64,000 nucleotides of DNA, taken from Candidatus Sulfopaludibacter sp. SbA3 (lineage in GTDB: Bacteria; Acidobacteriota; Terriglobia; Bryobacterales; Bryobacteraceae). A program made the position numbers and the translations under genes. The DNA is taken from NCBI GenBank assembly GCA_945893365.1, contig CAMDED010000008.1, positions 1 through 64,000 on the forward strand, written 5' to 3'. Positions 53,742 to 63,881 of the stretch are shown here, in pieces. The notes beneath the pieces were generated by a model. The model had not been told where the DNA came from. It did not search any database and was given only the letters and a program-made list of their open reading frames with translations. Positions within the stretch are counted from its first letter, which is position 1; the number at the start of each line of letters is the position of its first letter.

Positions 53742-54140
53742 ATGGCCACTCTGGGGTTTATCGAATACGACGACGCGAACGCGGAGGTGCGCGCGATCTA
53801 CGACGACATCATGGCGGTGCGAGGCGTGGACTGGATCAACAATTTTTGGAAGTCGCTCGCGCACGACCCCGCTACGCTCGCCCGCACGTGGCGGAGCGTG
53901 AAGGAGATCATGGCGCCGGGCGCGCTCGACGCCGTCACGAAAGAGATGATCTATCTGGCCGTGAGCGCGACGAACCAGTGCGGATACTGCATCGCGTCGC
54001 ACACGGCGGCCGCACGGAAGGCCGGAATGACGGACGCCATGTTCGCGGAAGTGATGGCGGTAACCGGCATGGCGAACGAGACGAACCGCCTGGCGAGCGG
54101 TTATCAGGTGGAAATCGACGAGCGGTTCAAGGCGCGGTAA
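53742..54140 (+). CDS. Carboxymuconolactone decarboxylase/AhpD-like protein
   Basis: A 132-residue helical protein. The AhpD signature [17 protein letters not shown] carries the CXXC and the downstream His that reduce peroxiredoxins; [16 protein letters not shown] precedes it. A GGAGG precedes the ATG. It may act as an alkylhydroperoxidase or a lactone decarboxylase. It diverges from the dehydratase, whose start is 28 bases away. Confidence 0.88.
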   Translation: MATLGFIEYDDANAEVRAIYDDIMAVRGVDWINNFWKSLAHDPATLARTWRSVKEIMAPGALDAVTKEMIYLAVSATNQCGYCIASHTAAARKAGMTDAMFAEVMAVTGMANETNRLASGYQVEIDERFKAR

Positions 54141-54146
54141 GTAACA

Positions 54147-54216
54147 GAGAGTCGGCGCAGATCCGGGCCGCCGAACACTACGTTTGCGAGCGCGCCGAGG
54201 CGCGGCTTTGCGAGAT
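54147..54216 (-). pseudogene. Decayed copy of the SMP-30 gene 3' region
   Basis: A 70-base segment that begins seven bases after the CMD gene stop matches 55797-55863 in the esterase/SMP-30 gene, same orientation, about 85% by eye. It encodes KPRLGALANVVFGGPDLR on the minus strand. The last 100 bases of the gene are absent from this copy. A paralogue remnant is an alternative source, because this SMP-30 strand is often conserved. Confidence 0.65.
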
Positions 54217-54310
54217 CGGCGCCTCCGGTAATTCGAGATGATAAGAAAGCCCGGCCCGTTTTGGCGCTCGAAGTGCGGGTGTCCGATGCCCGTGTTGTAC
54301 AATCGATCCC

Positions 54311-54820
54311 GTGGATAAGACCGCCACATTCGCCATCGGCAGACCGCATGAGAAGCTGATGAACTACTACGTTCTGCGAGCTCTTGGTACGATACCGGCG
54401 TTTCCGGTGATGCTGATAATGTTGTATTTCCGGTATCACACGATGCGTTACCGGTTCGACGAAGAGGGTATCTCGATGAGCTGGGGCATTCTGTTCCGGC
54501 ATGAAATCGTGCTGAACTACTCGCGCATTCAGGACGTGCATCTGAAATCGAACGTGGTGGAACGCTGGCTCGGACTGGCGAGGATAGAGGTTCAGACGGC
54601 CAGCGGCGGCTCAACTCCGGAGTTGATTCTCGAGGGACTGCTTGAATACGAGGCCGTGCGCGATTTTCTATACTCGCGGATGCGAGGTGCAACGGAAAAC
54701 CATAAAAGGGGCGAGGGCGCGAGCGACGATCCCGGCCAGACCTTGAGCGGAACCCTTCAGAGCATCGCCGAGGAGTTGCGCGGCATCCGCCGCTTGCTGG
54801 AGGAGCGGAACCGTGTTTGA
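54311..54820 (+). CDS. Bacterial PH-domain membrane protein, first
   Basis: A 169-residue protein starting at GTG. An N-terminal helix (LGTIPAFPVMLIMLYF) precedes a bPH2 domain with MRYRFDEEGISMSWGILFRH then LNYSRIQDVHLKSNVVERWL, GLARIEVQTASGG. This is the YdbS-like pair pattern. The C-terminal 40 residues are helical and charged. It overlaps the next gene by eight bases. Functions of such pairs are largely unknown, and include membrane-stress and antimicrobial resistance roles. Confidence 0.82.
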   Translation: MDKTATFAIGRPHEKLMNYYVLRALGTIPAFPVMLIMLYFRYHTMRYRFDEEGISMSWGILFRHEIVLNYSRIQDVHLKSNVVERWLGLARIEVQTASGGSTPELILEGLLEYEAVRDFLYSRMRGATENHKRGEGASDDPGQTLSGTLQSIAEELRGIRRLLEERNRV

Positions 54821-55577
54821 TGTTCTGCGCGGCGCTTTGCTGCGTTTCCTTCACGTGCCGGCTGCGCCATGCCCGCCCCTCGGCTCCGCGGAGTCGATTC
54901 GCGTATTTCGAGCGGGACCCAACTTCTACAAATGGTCCGTGATCAAGTGGGGCCTGACGCAGACCGCGGTTGCCGTTGGCATTGCCGGGGCGTTTACCCT
55001 GTTCGGTCCTTTCTACTCGGTTGGGATTCCGGCCAGGGTGTGGCCGGAGTGGGTACGCGTGGGCTGGCTGGTTCTGGAAGGCATCACCGCCGCCGGCTTC
55101 GTTTTGCAGTTGCCGCTGACCTACGCAATGCTGCGCCTCGGCTACGAGATGCGATGGTACATGGTGACGGACAGAAGCCTCCGAATCCGCTCCGGAATCT
55201 GGTTCGTTGAGGAGCTGACGATGACTTTCGCCAATATCCAGCAGATCAATTTGAGGCAGGGGCCGTTGCAGCGGCTTCTTGGCATCGCCGATCTTGAAGT
55301 CACCAGCGCGGGAGGCGGGATTGAAAAAAAGCAGGGCAGGCGGGATACCAGGAGTGCGCATACGGGTTGTTTTCAAGGAGTGGATAATGCGGAAGCCATC
55401 CGGGACTTGATTCTGGAACGTCTGCGGCCGTTTCGCGACGCGGGGTTGGGCGATCCCGACGAACTGGGGGAGCAGCCGGCGGGTGCGCTGGACGCGGCGC
55501 AGGAAGCCCTGATGGAAGCGCGGGAATTGCGAAAGACAATCACTCGGATTGCACGGTTGGCTTCATCGGAGTCATAG
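54813..55577 (+). CDS. Bacterial PH-domain membrane protein, second
   Basis: 254 residues starting at GTG. Two membrane helices (LTQTAVAVGIAGAFTLFGPF and VGWLVLEGITAAGFVLQLP) precede a bPH2 domain: MRWYMVTDRSLRIRSGIWFV, TMTFANIQQINLRQGPLQRL, LGIADLEVTSAGGG. A disordered, basic insert of about 25 residues follows the PH core, then an acidic helix. It works as a pair with the previous protein. Both are cargo between the two SMP-30 3' copies. Confidence 0.82.
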   Translation: MFDVLRGALLRFLHVPAAPCPPLGSAESIRVFRAGPNFYKWSVIKWGLTQTAVAVGIAGAFTLFGPFYSVGIPARVWPEWVRVGWLVLEGITAAGFVLQLPLTYAMLRLGYEMRWYMVTDRSLRIRSGIWFVEELTMTFANIQQINLRQGPLQRLLGIADLEVTSAGGGIEKKQGRRDTRSAHTGCFQGVDNAEAIRDLILERLRPFRDAGLGDPDELGEQPAGALDAAQEALMEARELRKTITRIARLASSES

Positions 55578-55701
55578 GATGGCGGCTTCAAGTTCCGCCG
55601 CCTGACCAGGTGATGACCGGCATAGCGTTCTGGCGCGGCCGGAGCTTCTCACCGTTGGGTCCGTCTACGTTCCGATTCGGTCTGCCGCCAGGAGGCCGGT
55701 C

Positions 55702-57459
55702 CTAGAGTCGCGGCTGCGGCGGCTTCACGGCTTCCCACGGAAAAACGCCCCTGCTGCGCATTCTCCGGCGGAACACCTTGTCTCCGCTCATGGCGTAGAG
55801 CGTGCGCAGATCCGGGCCGCCGAAGACGACGTTTGCGAGCGCGCCGGGCTGCGGCTTCGGGATGATTCCCATCACCCGTCCCGGCTGATCGCAAATCTGT
55901 ACGCCGATCCGCGTCGCCACATACAGGAAGCCGTCGCTATCGACCGTCATTCCATCCGCACCCGGCGAGATCGGCTCGTCCGGGGTTTCGAGAAAATAGA
56001 AAGCCTGGCCGTTCGCGAGCGACCCATCCGCCTGCACCTGGAACGACCAGACCCAGCGGCCCACGTAATCCGCCACCAGCAGCATCGACTGATCCGGGGT
56101 CAGCCTCACGCCGTTCGGAAAACCGATCCCCTCGTGAACCACGCGCTTGTTGCCTTTCGCATCGATGAACCAAACCTTCTTCGCTCCGGGCTCGGAGAAG
56201 TAGATCTCGCCGCGGCGGTTCACGGCCAGATCGTTCGATCCCACGCCCTCGGCGATCACCGATTCCGTCCCGTCCGGCGCGTAGGCCACCACGCGCTTAC
56301 GCCCGTTCTGACACGCGTAAAGACGTCCATCGGGACCGAACATAAGCCCGTTCACGCCGCCCGTGTCCTCTTTGAAGACGGTCACCTTACCGTCCACGCC
56401 GATCCTGTGGATGCGGTTGTTCGGAATATCGCTGAAGAAAACGTTGCCCTGCTTGTCTACGGCGGGGCCCTCGGTAAACTTGTGCCCCTCGCTGACCAGT
56501 TCCCATCCAGCGGAATAGGGGTCGAGGAAATTCGAGACATGCCGGTCGATCACGGGTTTCGGCGCGGCAATCGGCTTCGGATACTCGCGCCAGAGCCAGC
56601 GCAGGGCGTCGGGAAAAATCGCCGAGCCGTGCTTGCTGTTGTGCCCTTCGGTTCCGATTGTGAAGGTGACGTCGTAGCCCGCGTATTTCAAGGCGGAATA
56701 AATGTCCTGGTTCGCGATAAACCAATTTCCGGCGTAAATGTTCTGATCGTTCGAGCCGTCCTGAAGATACACGCGCAGCGGCTTGGGCTCGGTCTTGCGG
56801 ATGAGGCTCGAATAGTCCTGCCCGCCGCGGAGGTTGGTGAAGCTGCCGATAAAGCTGATCGCGCGGCGAAAGGCGTCGGGGCGATGCCACGCCACGCCAA
56901 AAGCGGCGATGCCACCGGAACTCGAGCCGGCTAGTCCACGGTCGTTCGGGTCGTTCGACAGATTGTATTGCTTCGCGACTTCGGGCAGAATCTCGTCGAT
57001 CAGGAATTGCGCGTAGCGCTCGTTCATCGCGTCGTATTCGTAGCTGCGATTGAAGCGCGCCTGCGCATCCGCGGAGAGGGCGGGCATCACGCCGGGGTTG
57101 ATGAAGATGCCGATCGTGACCGGCATCTGGCCCTTATGAATCAGATTGTCGAAGACGACAGGGGCGCGCCACGCGCCGGTTTCGGAGACGAATCCTCCGC
57201 CATCCTGAATCACCATCAGGCAGGCCGGCTTCGCGGCCGAATACTGCGCGGGAACGTAGACCCAGTAGTCGCGAACGGTTCCAGGGAAGATCTTGCTGGT
57301 CCATGTATGCTTCGTAACCGCGCCTTTCGGCACGCCCTCCTGGGGCTGGGAATCCGGACCGAGGGTGTACTCCTCGGCGGACATCGCGCCGGCGAGGAGC
57401 AAGAGCAGGGGCAGACGAAGCGTGCGCGGAAAAAGGCGCGCTGTTTTTGCGGCGCTCAT
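55702..57459 (-). CDS. Esterase/SMP-30 lactonase-like fusion
   Basis: 585 residues, exported (to about 28, SAEEYT). Residues about 40-290 are an esterase-D-type alpha/beta hydrolase: PGTVRDYWVYVPAQYS, then the nucleophile elbow GLAGSSSGGIAAFGVAWHRP (Ser in GSSSGG). Residues about 315-580 are an SMP-30/gluconolactonase propeller (FTEGPAVDKQGNVFFSDIPN, GVNGLMFGPDGRLYACQNGR, FPNGVRLTPDQSMLLVADYV). Fusion of hydrolase and lactonase suggests sequential processing of one ester or glycan substrate, unproven. It is in one orientation with the S9 peptidase, nine bases apart. Confidence 0.88.
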   Translation of the reverse strand: MSAAKTARLFPRTLRLPLLLLLAGAMSAEEYTLGPDSQPQEGVPKGAVTKHTWTSKIFPGTVRDYWVYVPAQYSAAKPACLMVIQDGGGFVSETGAWRAPVVFDNLIHKGQMPVTIGIFINPGVMPALSADAQARFNRSYEYDAMNERYAQFLIDEILPEVAKQYNLSNDPNDRGLAGSSSGGIAAFGVAWHRPDAFRRAISFIGSFTNLRGGQDYSSLIRKTEPKPLRVYLQDGSNDQNIYAGNWFIANQDIYSALKYAGYDVTFTIGTEGHNSKHGSAIFPDALRWLWREYPKPIAAPKPVIDRHVSNFLDPYSAGWELVSEGHKFTEGPAVDKQGNVFFSDIPNNRIHRIGVDGKVTVFKEDTGGVNGLMFGPDGRLYACQNGRKRVVAYAPDGTESVIAEGVGSNDLAVNRRGEIYFSEPGAKKVWFIDAKGNKRVVHEGIGFPNGVRLTPDQSMLLVADYVGRWVWSFQVQADGSLANGQAFYFLETPDEPISPGADGMTVDSDGFLYVATRIGVQICDQPGRVMGIIPKPQPGALANVVFGGPDLRTLYAMSGDKVFRRRMRSRGVFPWEAVKPPQPRL

Positions 57460-57467
57460 AAGGACCT

Positions 57468-59531
57468 CTACGGTAACTGCGAGAGGAGAAACGCGATGTC
57501 GTCCGCCGCGTCTTCCACCAATTTGCTTACGGGCAGCCCGGCCGAGTGCCCCGCGCTCATGTCGTAGTGCAACAGAATCGGCCTGTCCGAAGCGGTCGCG
57601 GCTTGCATCCGCGCGGCCATTTTGCGGGCGTGAAGGGGATCGACGCGGGTGTCGGAATCGCCGGTCACGAACATCACGGCTCCATAGCGCGCGCCCTTAT
57701 CGACATTGTGGTAGGGCGAGTAGCGGTAGATGTACTCGAATTGTTTCGCGTCGTCCGAGCTGCCGTATTCGGGCACCCACCACTTGGCGACCTTGAACTG
57801 GTGATAGCGCACCATGTCGAGCAGTGGGACCGCGCAGAGCGCCGCGCCGAACAACTCGGGGCGTTGGGTAACGGCCGCGCCGACCAGCAAGCCTCCGTTC
57901 GATCCGCCGCGAATGCCCAGGCGCGCGCGCCGCGTGTATTTATTCGCGATGAGCCATTCCGCGGCCGATAGGAAATCGTCGAACACATTCTGCTTTTTTT
58001 CGAGCATGCCGGCCTCGTGCCAGGCTTCTCCGAATTCGCCGCCGCCGCGGAGATTCGGCAGCGCGTAGACGCCGCCGCGCTCAATCCAATAGGCCGCGGT
58101 CGCGCTGAACGTGGGCGTCATGCTGAGGTTGAACCCGCCGTACGCCGTGAGCAGCGTGGGCGCGGAGCCATCGAGCTTCAACCCCTTCTTGTGGGCGATG
58201 AACATCGGAATCCGCGTCTTGTCCTTCGACTCGTACCACACCTGCTTCACTTCGACCGGATCGTCCTTGACGGGAACGTTGACGCGGGCGAACACTTCCT
58301 GCTTCCCGGTCGACAAGCTGTAGCGGTAGATGGTCTGCGGCATGGCGATCGAGCTGAATGTGTAGAACGCCTCGTCGCGGTCCCATTCGCCGCTCAAGCC
58401 GCTGGTCGTGCCCAGAGCCGGGAATGTAATCGTACGTACGGGTTTGCCATCCGCGCCTGCTATTTCAATGCGCGACGTGACGTTCTCCATGTATTCGAGC
58501 GCCAATTTGCCGCCCGCGAGTTCGACGTTCTGCAGCGCATAGGACCGTTCGGGAACGAGCTCGCGCCAGTTCTCGCGCGAGGGAGATTTCAGATCCACCA
58601 CCAGCACGCGGCCGTTCGGCGCCTTCCAATTCGTTTCCAGATACACGCGTCCGTCTTCGATCTGGCCGCCAAAGCGGGCTTCGATGTCATTGACGATGGG
58701 CTTGATTCCTTCACCCGATTTCAGATCCTGATAGTAAATTTCGGTCTGCTTCCCCGCCGAGCCATGCCACACGGTGAAAGTAAGATAGCGCCCGTCGTCG
58801 GTCAAGGATACGCCGACGCCCTTGTCGTTTCCGTAGCCCTTTCCGAAGATCTGCTTGTCCCCGGAAGCCGCCGTGCCCATCTGGTGATAGAAGACCAGCG
58901 GACCCGAGGGATCCTGCCGCGCATAGTAGAAGCCGCTCTTATCCGGCGGAAATTCCAGGCTGCTGTTGCGTCCTCTCGGCAGGCTGTCCGGCAGAAGTCT
59001 GCGTGTATCGACGTCGAGGATCGAGACGGAGACCTCGTCCTCGCCACCCTTGCGGACGCCGTAGGCGAGAAGCTTTCCGTCTCTTGAAATGCCCTGAATA
59101 CTCGCGGACGTGCTCTTTCCGCCGCCGAGCGTCGAAGGATCGACCAGAACCTCTTCCTTCCCCTTCAGACCCTCCCGCACGTAGATCACGGGCTGATCCT
59201 GATTCGCCAGACGCTTGGTGTAGAAATAGCGTCCCCCTCGCTCCCGTGGGATGCCGATGGTCTCGACCTTCATCAATTCGCCGAGCCGCTCGCGGATCTT
59301 GGGAAGCTCCGGGTTGGCGTCCAAAACGGAGCGCGTGAACTTGTTCTGTTCCTCAAGCCAGGCCCGCGTTTCAGGGCTCTTCTGGTCTTCGAGCCAGCGG
59401 TAGGGGTCCGGCACATCGACGCCGTGGAGCTTGTCGACCGTGCTATCGACCCTGGTCTTTGGTGGAGCGAGTCGCGGCGCGGCGGCGCACACGACGCAAA
59501 ACGACGTAGCAAGAAGTGCCTTCAGGAGCAT
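57468..59531 (-). CDS. Prolyl oligopeptidase, S9A family
   Basis: 687 residues with a signal peptide (CAAAPRLA). The N-terminal seven-bladed propeller includes DPYRWLEDQKSPETRAWLEE and VSILDVDTRRLLPDSL. The peptidase domain has the nucleophile Ser in GIRGGSNGGLLVGAAVTQRP, Asp in VTGDSDTRVDPLHARKMAAR, and His in HYDMSAGHSAGLPVSKLVED. It cleaves short proline-containing peptides in the periplasm. Length and triad are typical. Confidence 0.93.
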   Translation of the reverse strand: MLLKALLATSFCVVCAAAPRLAPPKTRVDSTVDKLHGVDVPDPYRWLEDQKSPETRAWLEEQNKFTRSVLDANPELPKIRERLGELMKVETIGIPRERGGRYFYTKRLANQDQPVIYVREGLKGKEEVLVDPSTLGGGKSTSASIQGISRDGKLLAYGVRKGGEDEVSVSILDVDTRRLLPDSLPRGRNSSLEFPPDKSGFYYARQDPSGPLVFYHQMGTAASGDKQIFGKGYGNDKGVGVSLTDDGRYLTFTVWHGSAGKQTEIYYQDLKSGEGIKPIVNDIEARFGGQIEDGRVYLETNWKAPNGRVLVVDLKSPSRENWRELVPERSYALQNVELAGGKLALEYMENVTSRIEIAGADGKPVRTITFPALGTTSGLSGEWDRDEAFYTFSSIAMPQTIYRYSLSTGKQEVFARVNVPVKDDPVEVKQVWYESKDKTRIPMFIAHKKGLKLDGSAPTLLTAYGGFNLSMTPTFSATAAYWIERGGVYALPNLRGGGEFGEAWHEAGMLEKKQNVFDDFLSAAEWLIANKYTRRARLGIRGGSNGGLLVGAAVTQRPELFGAALCAVPLLDMVRYHQFKVAKWWVPEYGSSDDAKQFEYIYRYSPYHNVDKGARYGAVMFVTGDSDTRVDPLHARKMAARMQAATASDRPILLHYDMSAGHSAGLPVSKLVEDAADDIAFLLSQLP

Positions 59532-59541
59532 GTCCTCAATT

Positions 59542-60261
59542 TTACTCGATCTGCCTGAGAATGAGGTTGCGGAAATAGACCTCCGCGCCCTCCGTTTGAA
59601 AGAGGATCTTGCCCTTTGTTATTGCCGCGTTCGTCCCTTCGTTCACCAGAACGCCATTGACGAGATAGAGCACAGTGCCGCCCTTCGCCCACATCTCCAC
59701 GCGGTTCCATTGGCCGTGCGGTTTCTCGACCTCGCGCTTCGGGTCGCGATATCCCACGACGTCCTTCCAGGGACCTTTCTCGAAGCGGTCGAAGCGTCCC
59801 CTATCCTTGGTCTGGCCCTTCACCGTAAGCATGGTATTGCCCACCATGAGGATGTCGCCCGTGCCGCCCTCGATCATCTGGAACTCAATCGACTTCGGCC
59901 ATACCTGATCCGGCCCCACCACGTGAAAGAGAATACCGCTATCGCGAGCCTTGCCCTCCCGCGGCGGATGCGTCTTCTCTCCCCACTTGAACTCGGCGGT
60001 GAGGTAGTAGTTCTCATATTCCTTCTTCGTGACGAAGTAGCCGTAGTCCGTGCCCGAGACATGAACCGTCCGGTTCTCGATCCGGAAAACCTTGTTAGGA
60101 TCGTTGTTCAGACCGTCTTTCTTGAGATACGTGTAGAAGCCGTCGAGATTCTTCCCGTTGAACAGCCGGATTTTCGGGCCGAGTTTATACTTCGGCGCCG
60201 GGCTCGCCGCCATGGCCATCGCCGAGAGCGCCGCTGCAATCGTGAGTAAGCGTATTTTCAT
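59542..60261 (-). CDS. DUF1080 (3-keto-disaccharide hydrolase-like) protein
   Basis: 239 residues with a signal peptide (MAMAASPAPK). The LamG-like core shows IRLFNGKNLDGFYTYLKKDG, AEFKWGEKTHPPREGKARDS and ILFHVVGPDQVWPKSIEFQM, which is the DUF1080 signature (Asp, Gly-Ile-Leu-Phe and EFQ strand). Some DUF1080 members hydrolyse 3-keto-glycosides, cooperating with oxidoreductases. Expanded in Planctomycetes and Acidobacteria. It overlaps the ligase stop by four bases. Confidence 0.87.
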   Translation of the reverse strand: MKIRLLTIAAALSAMAMAASPAPKYKLGPKIRLFNGKNLDGFYTYLKKDGLNNDPNKVFRIENRTVHVSGTDYGYFVTKKEYENYYLTAEFKWGEKTHPPREGKARDSGILFHVVGPDQVWPKSIEFQMIEGGTGDILMVGNTMLTVKGQTKDRGRFDRFEKGPWKDVVGYRDPKREVEKPHGQWNRVEMWAKGGTVLYLVNGVLVNEGTNAAITKGKILFQTEGAEVYFRNLILRQIE

Positions 60262-61847
60262 CCTTGTACCATCCTGGTTCTTCCCGTCCAGAAGCGGTCC
60301 CGTATGGCGCGCTTCACTATCTTTCCCGTTCCGGTCTTCGGCAACGGTTCGTAGGTAAATTCAAACGCGCGCGGCTGTTTGAACTTCGCCAGCCGGTCTT
60401 CGAGAAACGTGCGCATTTCTTCGGTGGTCAGGATATGACCCGGTTTGAGAGTCACCAAGGCCACCGGGATCTCTCCCCACTTCTCGTCCGGCGCTGCCAC
60501 AACCGCGCATTCGAACACCGACGGGTGGGCGGATATCGCCTTCTCCACCTCGATCGACGAGATATTCTCCCCTCCGCTGATAATGATGTCCTTCTTGCGG
60601 TCGACGATGTGGAGGTACGTCTCCTCATCCCAAACCGCCATGTCGCCCGTGTGGAACCACTCGCCTGTCATCACGGCCGCCGTGCCTTCCGGATCTCTGT
60701 AATAGCCCTCCATGACGTGATCGCCCCGGATCACAACCTCGCCGATGGATTCCATATCGCGCGGGACATCCTTCATCAGGGGGTCCACTACGCGGACCTC
60801 GACGCCCGGAATCGGCCACCCCGCCATGGACTGCCGCGTGTATTTTTCGCGGTCGTTCTTGTAATGGACGGTGCCTTTGCGTCGCGCGGAGGTGACTACG
60901 GGAGAAGTTTCGGTGAGCCCGTACCCGGCGCGGACGTCGCAATCGAAGGCGATCGAAAGCCTCTCGATCAATTCGGGCGACGCCGCCGCGCCTCCCACGT
61001 GAATCACCTGCAAGCTTGAAAAATCGTACGCCTTGAGGTCTGGGGCGTTGAGCAGCGCATTCCCCATAGTCGGGACCAGGGACATCGTAGTGGCGCCCTC
61101 ATCCTGAATCAAACGGAAGACGGTGGAGGGTTCGAAGCGGCGCACCATCACCTGCGTCAGGCCATTCAGCGTGCACGCCTGCGGGCGGCCCCAGCCGTTT
61201 GCGTGGAACAGCGGGATGGTGTGAAGCTCCACCTCCGTATCTCCCCCGCTCACGCTTCCGGCCACGGAGAGTCCGTGCAGGTAGAGCGTGCGGTGAGAGA
61301 GCGTAACGCCCTTCGGCGTGCCTGTGCTGCCGCTCGTGTAGAACAGTTCCGCGATCGCATGTTCGTCGTAGTCGAGAAAATTGGCGCGCTCCGGTTCGCC
61401 GGCCGACAGCAAGTCCTCGTACAGCGCATCGGCCTGTTTCACGGCTGCGTCAAGCGCGACGAACCTTTCGATGGACGGGCACTCGCGCCGCAACTGCTCC
61501 ACCAAAGACGCGAAATCGGTCTCAAAAAAGAGTATGCGGGCCTCGGCATGGTTGAGAATGGCAATCAGCTCCGAGGGCGTCAGCCGGACGTTGAGAGGCA
61601 TCACGATCGCGCGAGCCTGGACCACGCCGTAGTAGCCTTCAAGCAGACGGTGCGTGTTGAAGCTGAGGTACGCAACGCGATCCCCGGGCCTGATTCCGCC
61701 CGACTTCAGAGCGCTTGACAGCCTTCCGCAGCGCGCGGCGAACTCGCCGTACGTGAAGCGTCGATCCCCGCAAATGACGCCGGTCTTCTTTCCGTAGAGG
61801 TCCGCCGCCCGGTCCAGAAACCGGACCGGCGTGAGTGGTAAGAGCAT
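60258..61847 (-). CDS. AMP-forming acyl-CoA synthetase
   Basis: 529 residues of the ANL superfamily. Motifs are YTSGSTGTPKGVTLSHRTL (P-loop), GYGLTETSPVVTS, EWFHTGDMAVWDEETYLHI, VDRKKDIIISGGENISSIEV and the catalytic Lys in PLPKTGTGKIVKR. Ligases of this type activate medium or long-chain fatty acids or aryl acids as CoA esters. The side-chain cannot be assigned. Divergent from the SDR gene with about 50 bases between starts. Confidence 0.93.
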   Translation of the reverse strand: MLLPLTPVRFLDRAADLYGKKTGVICGDRRFTYGEFAARCGRLSSALKSGGIRPGDRVAYLSFNTHRLLEGYYGVVQARAIVMPLNVRLTPSELIAILNHAEARILFFETDFASLVEQLRRECPSIERFVALDAAVKQADALYEDLLSAGEPERANFLDYDEHAIAELFYTSGSTGTPKGVTLSHRTLYLHGLSVAGSVSGGDTEVELHTIPLFHANGWGRPQACTLNGLTQVMVRRFEPSTVFRLIQDEGATTMSLVPTMGNALLNAPDLKAYDFSSLQVIHVGGAAASPELIERLSIAFDCDVRAGYGLTETSPVVTSARRKGTVHYKNDREKYTRQSMAGWPIPGVEVRVVDPLMKDVPRDMESIGEVVIRGDHVMEGYYRDPEGTAAVMTGEWFHTGDMAVWDEETYLHIVDRKKDIIISGGENISSIEVEKAISAHPSVFECAVVAAPDEKWGEIPVALVTLKPGHILTTEEMRTFLEDRLAKFKQPRAFEFTYEPLPKTGTGKIVKRAIRDRFWTGRTRMVQG

Positions 61848-61900
61848 TACTCGGCATTGTAGTAGGTTTTGCGCTCATTTTTCCGTTTTGTGGCGGTACC

Positions 61901-62713
<813 letters not shown>

Positions 62714-62794
62714 GTGGGCTGGGCTTCCGGTGACGTGCGATGGACTGATGCGAAAGGACTCCACGAGTTGAAAGGATGTTGGTTGAGGAACACG

Positions 62795-63055
62795 ATGACG
62801 ATTCAAATCCCAGATGACCTCGCGCGTGGCCTGGAGGGTATAGCCGCGGCACAGCGGAAGAGCGTGGAAGAGGTGGCTCTGGAAGGTCTGCGCGCTCGAT
62901 TCGACAGGGCGAGTTCGCCTGACGTCGTGTTGCGGGCGGTTCGGGAGCTCGCTCACCCACGCGCGGCGGCTGTTGATGATCTTGAGGCTGCGATTGCCGG
63001 CGCGGAGATCCCCGTGCATGATCGCGGCGCCTTCGATAGGCTACTACTGGGGTGA
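62795..63055 (+). CDS. vapB: VapB-like antitoxin
   Basis: An 86-residue ribbon-helix-helix-type protein: MTIQIPDDLARGLEGIAAAQ then RKSVEEVALEGLRARFDRAS. GAGGAACACG before the ATG gives a good Shine-Dalgarno. Its stop overlaps the GTG of the downstream PIN gene (GTGA), typical of VapBC. The antitoxin is intact while its toxin is broken. An open frame from 62714 overlaps the SDR end and is not used. Confidence 0.8.
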   Translation: MTIQIPDDLARGLEGIAAAQRKSVEEVALEGLRARFDRASSPDVVLRAVRELAHPRAAAVDDLEAAIAGAEIPVHDRGAFDRLLLG

Positions 63056-63455
63056 CCAACCTCCTGGACACAAACGCGATCGGCGATTTGATGAGGGCCA
63101 ATCCTGGAATTGAGACATGGATGGGCTAGTTGGACCACGGCGATCGCGTGATTCCTGCACCGTCGTTCGAGGCGAAATACTCTTCGGGCTTGCCAAACTC
63201 CCGGAAGGTAAACGCCGCGTGGAGTCGGAAGCAACAGCCCGTGAGTTTTCGGCTGCTGTGCGCTGCGAGCCAATTCCGGAGAGGGCGGCTGACTTTTACG
63301 CCGTCGCCAAGCCAACTCGTCAACGGCGCGGCCTAGCGCTTGACGAAAACGACCTATGGACTGCAGCGACGGTGGTCGCCATCGGCGGGACACTGGTTAG
63401 CCGCGACCGCGATTTCGGAGGCATTGATGGCTTGCCGGTCGTTGCGCTGAAGTAG
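63052..63455 (+). pseudogene. VapC-like PIN toxin, broken
   Basis: Begins at GTG with TNLLDTNAIGDLMRAN (the Asp is catalytic). An in-frame TAG at about 63127 ends the first segment. After 63155 the reading frame shifts: one deleted base would restore the expected ITCTVVRGEILFGLAKLPEG. The C-terminus ALDENDLWTAATVVAIGGTL and VSRDRDFGGIDGL is intact, including the acidic residues of the PIN site. With two lesions the protein is inactive. Confidence 0.85.
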
Positions 63456-63542
63456 CTGGATTCTAGCGCTTCGCAAGGCAGACCCTTCGGTTAGCTGACC
63501 GCGCATCCTGGGATCGGAAACCCTTTGGCATAAGGCGAGATG

Positions 63543-63800
<258 letters not shown>

Positions 63801-63881
63801 CTAAGCTCAACTGGCGGTTGACATCCGACGCTCGCCGGGATGCCGGCAACGCGTCCAAGTGAATTCAATCGACTCGGCATT

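Noticed and set aside
53724-55376. 550-codon minus-strand frame over the CMD and PH genes
   Set aside because: Composition is Ser/Arg/Pro-rich and it overlaps three motif-supported genes; only the SMP-30 remnant inside it is meaningful.
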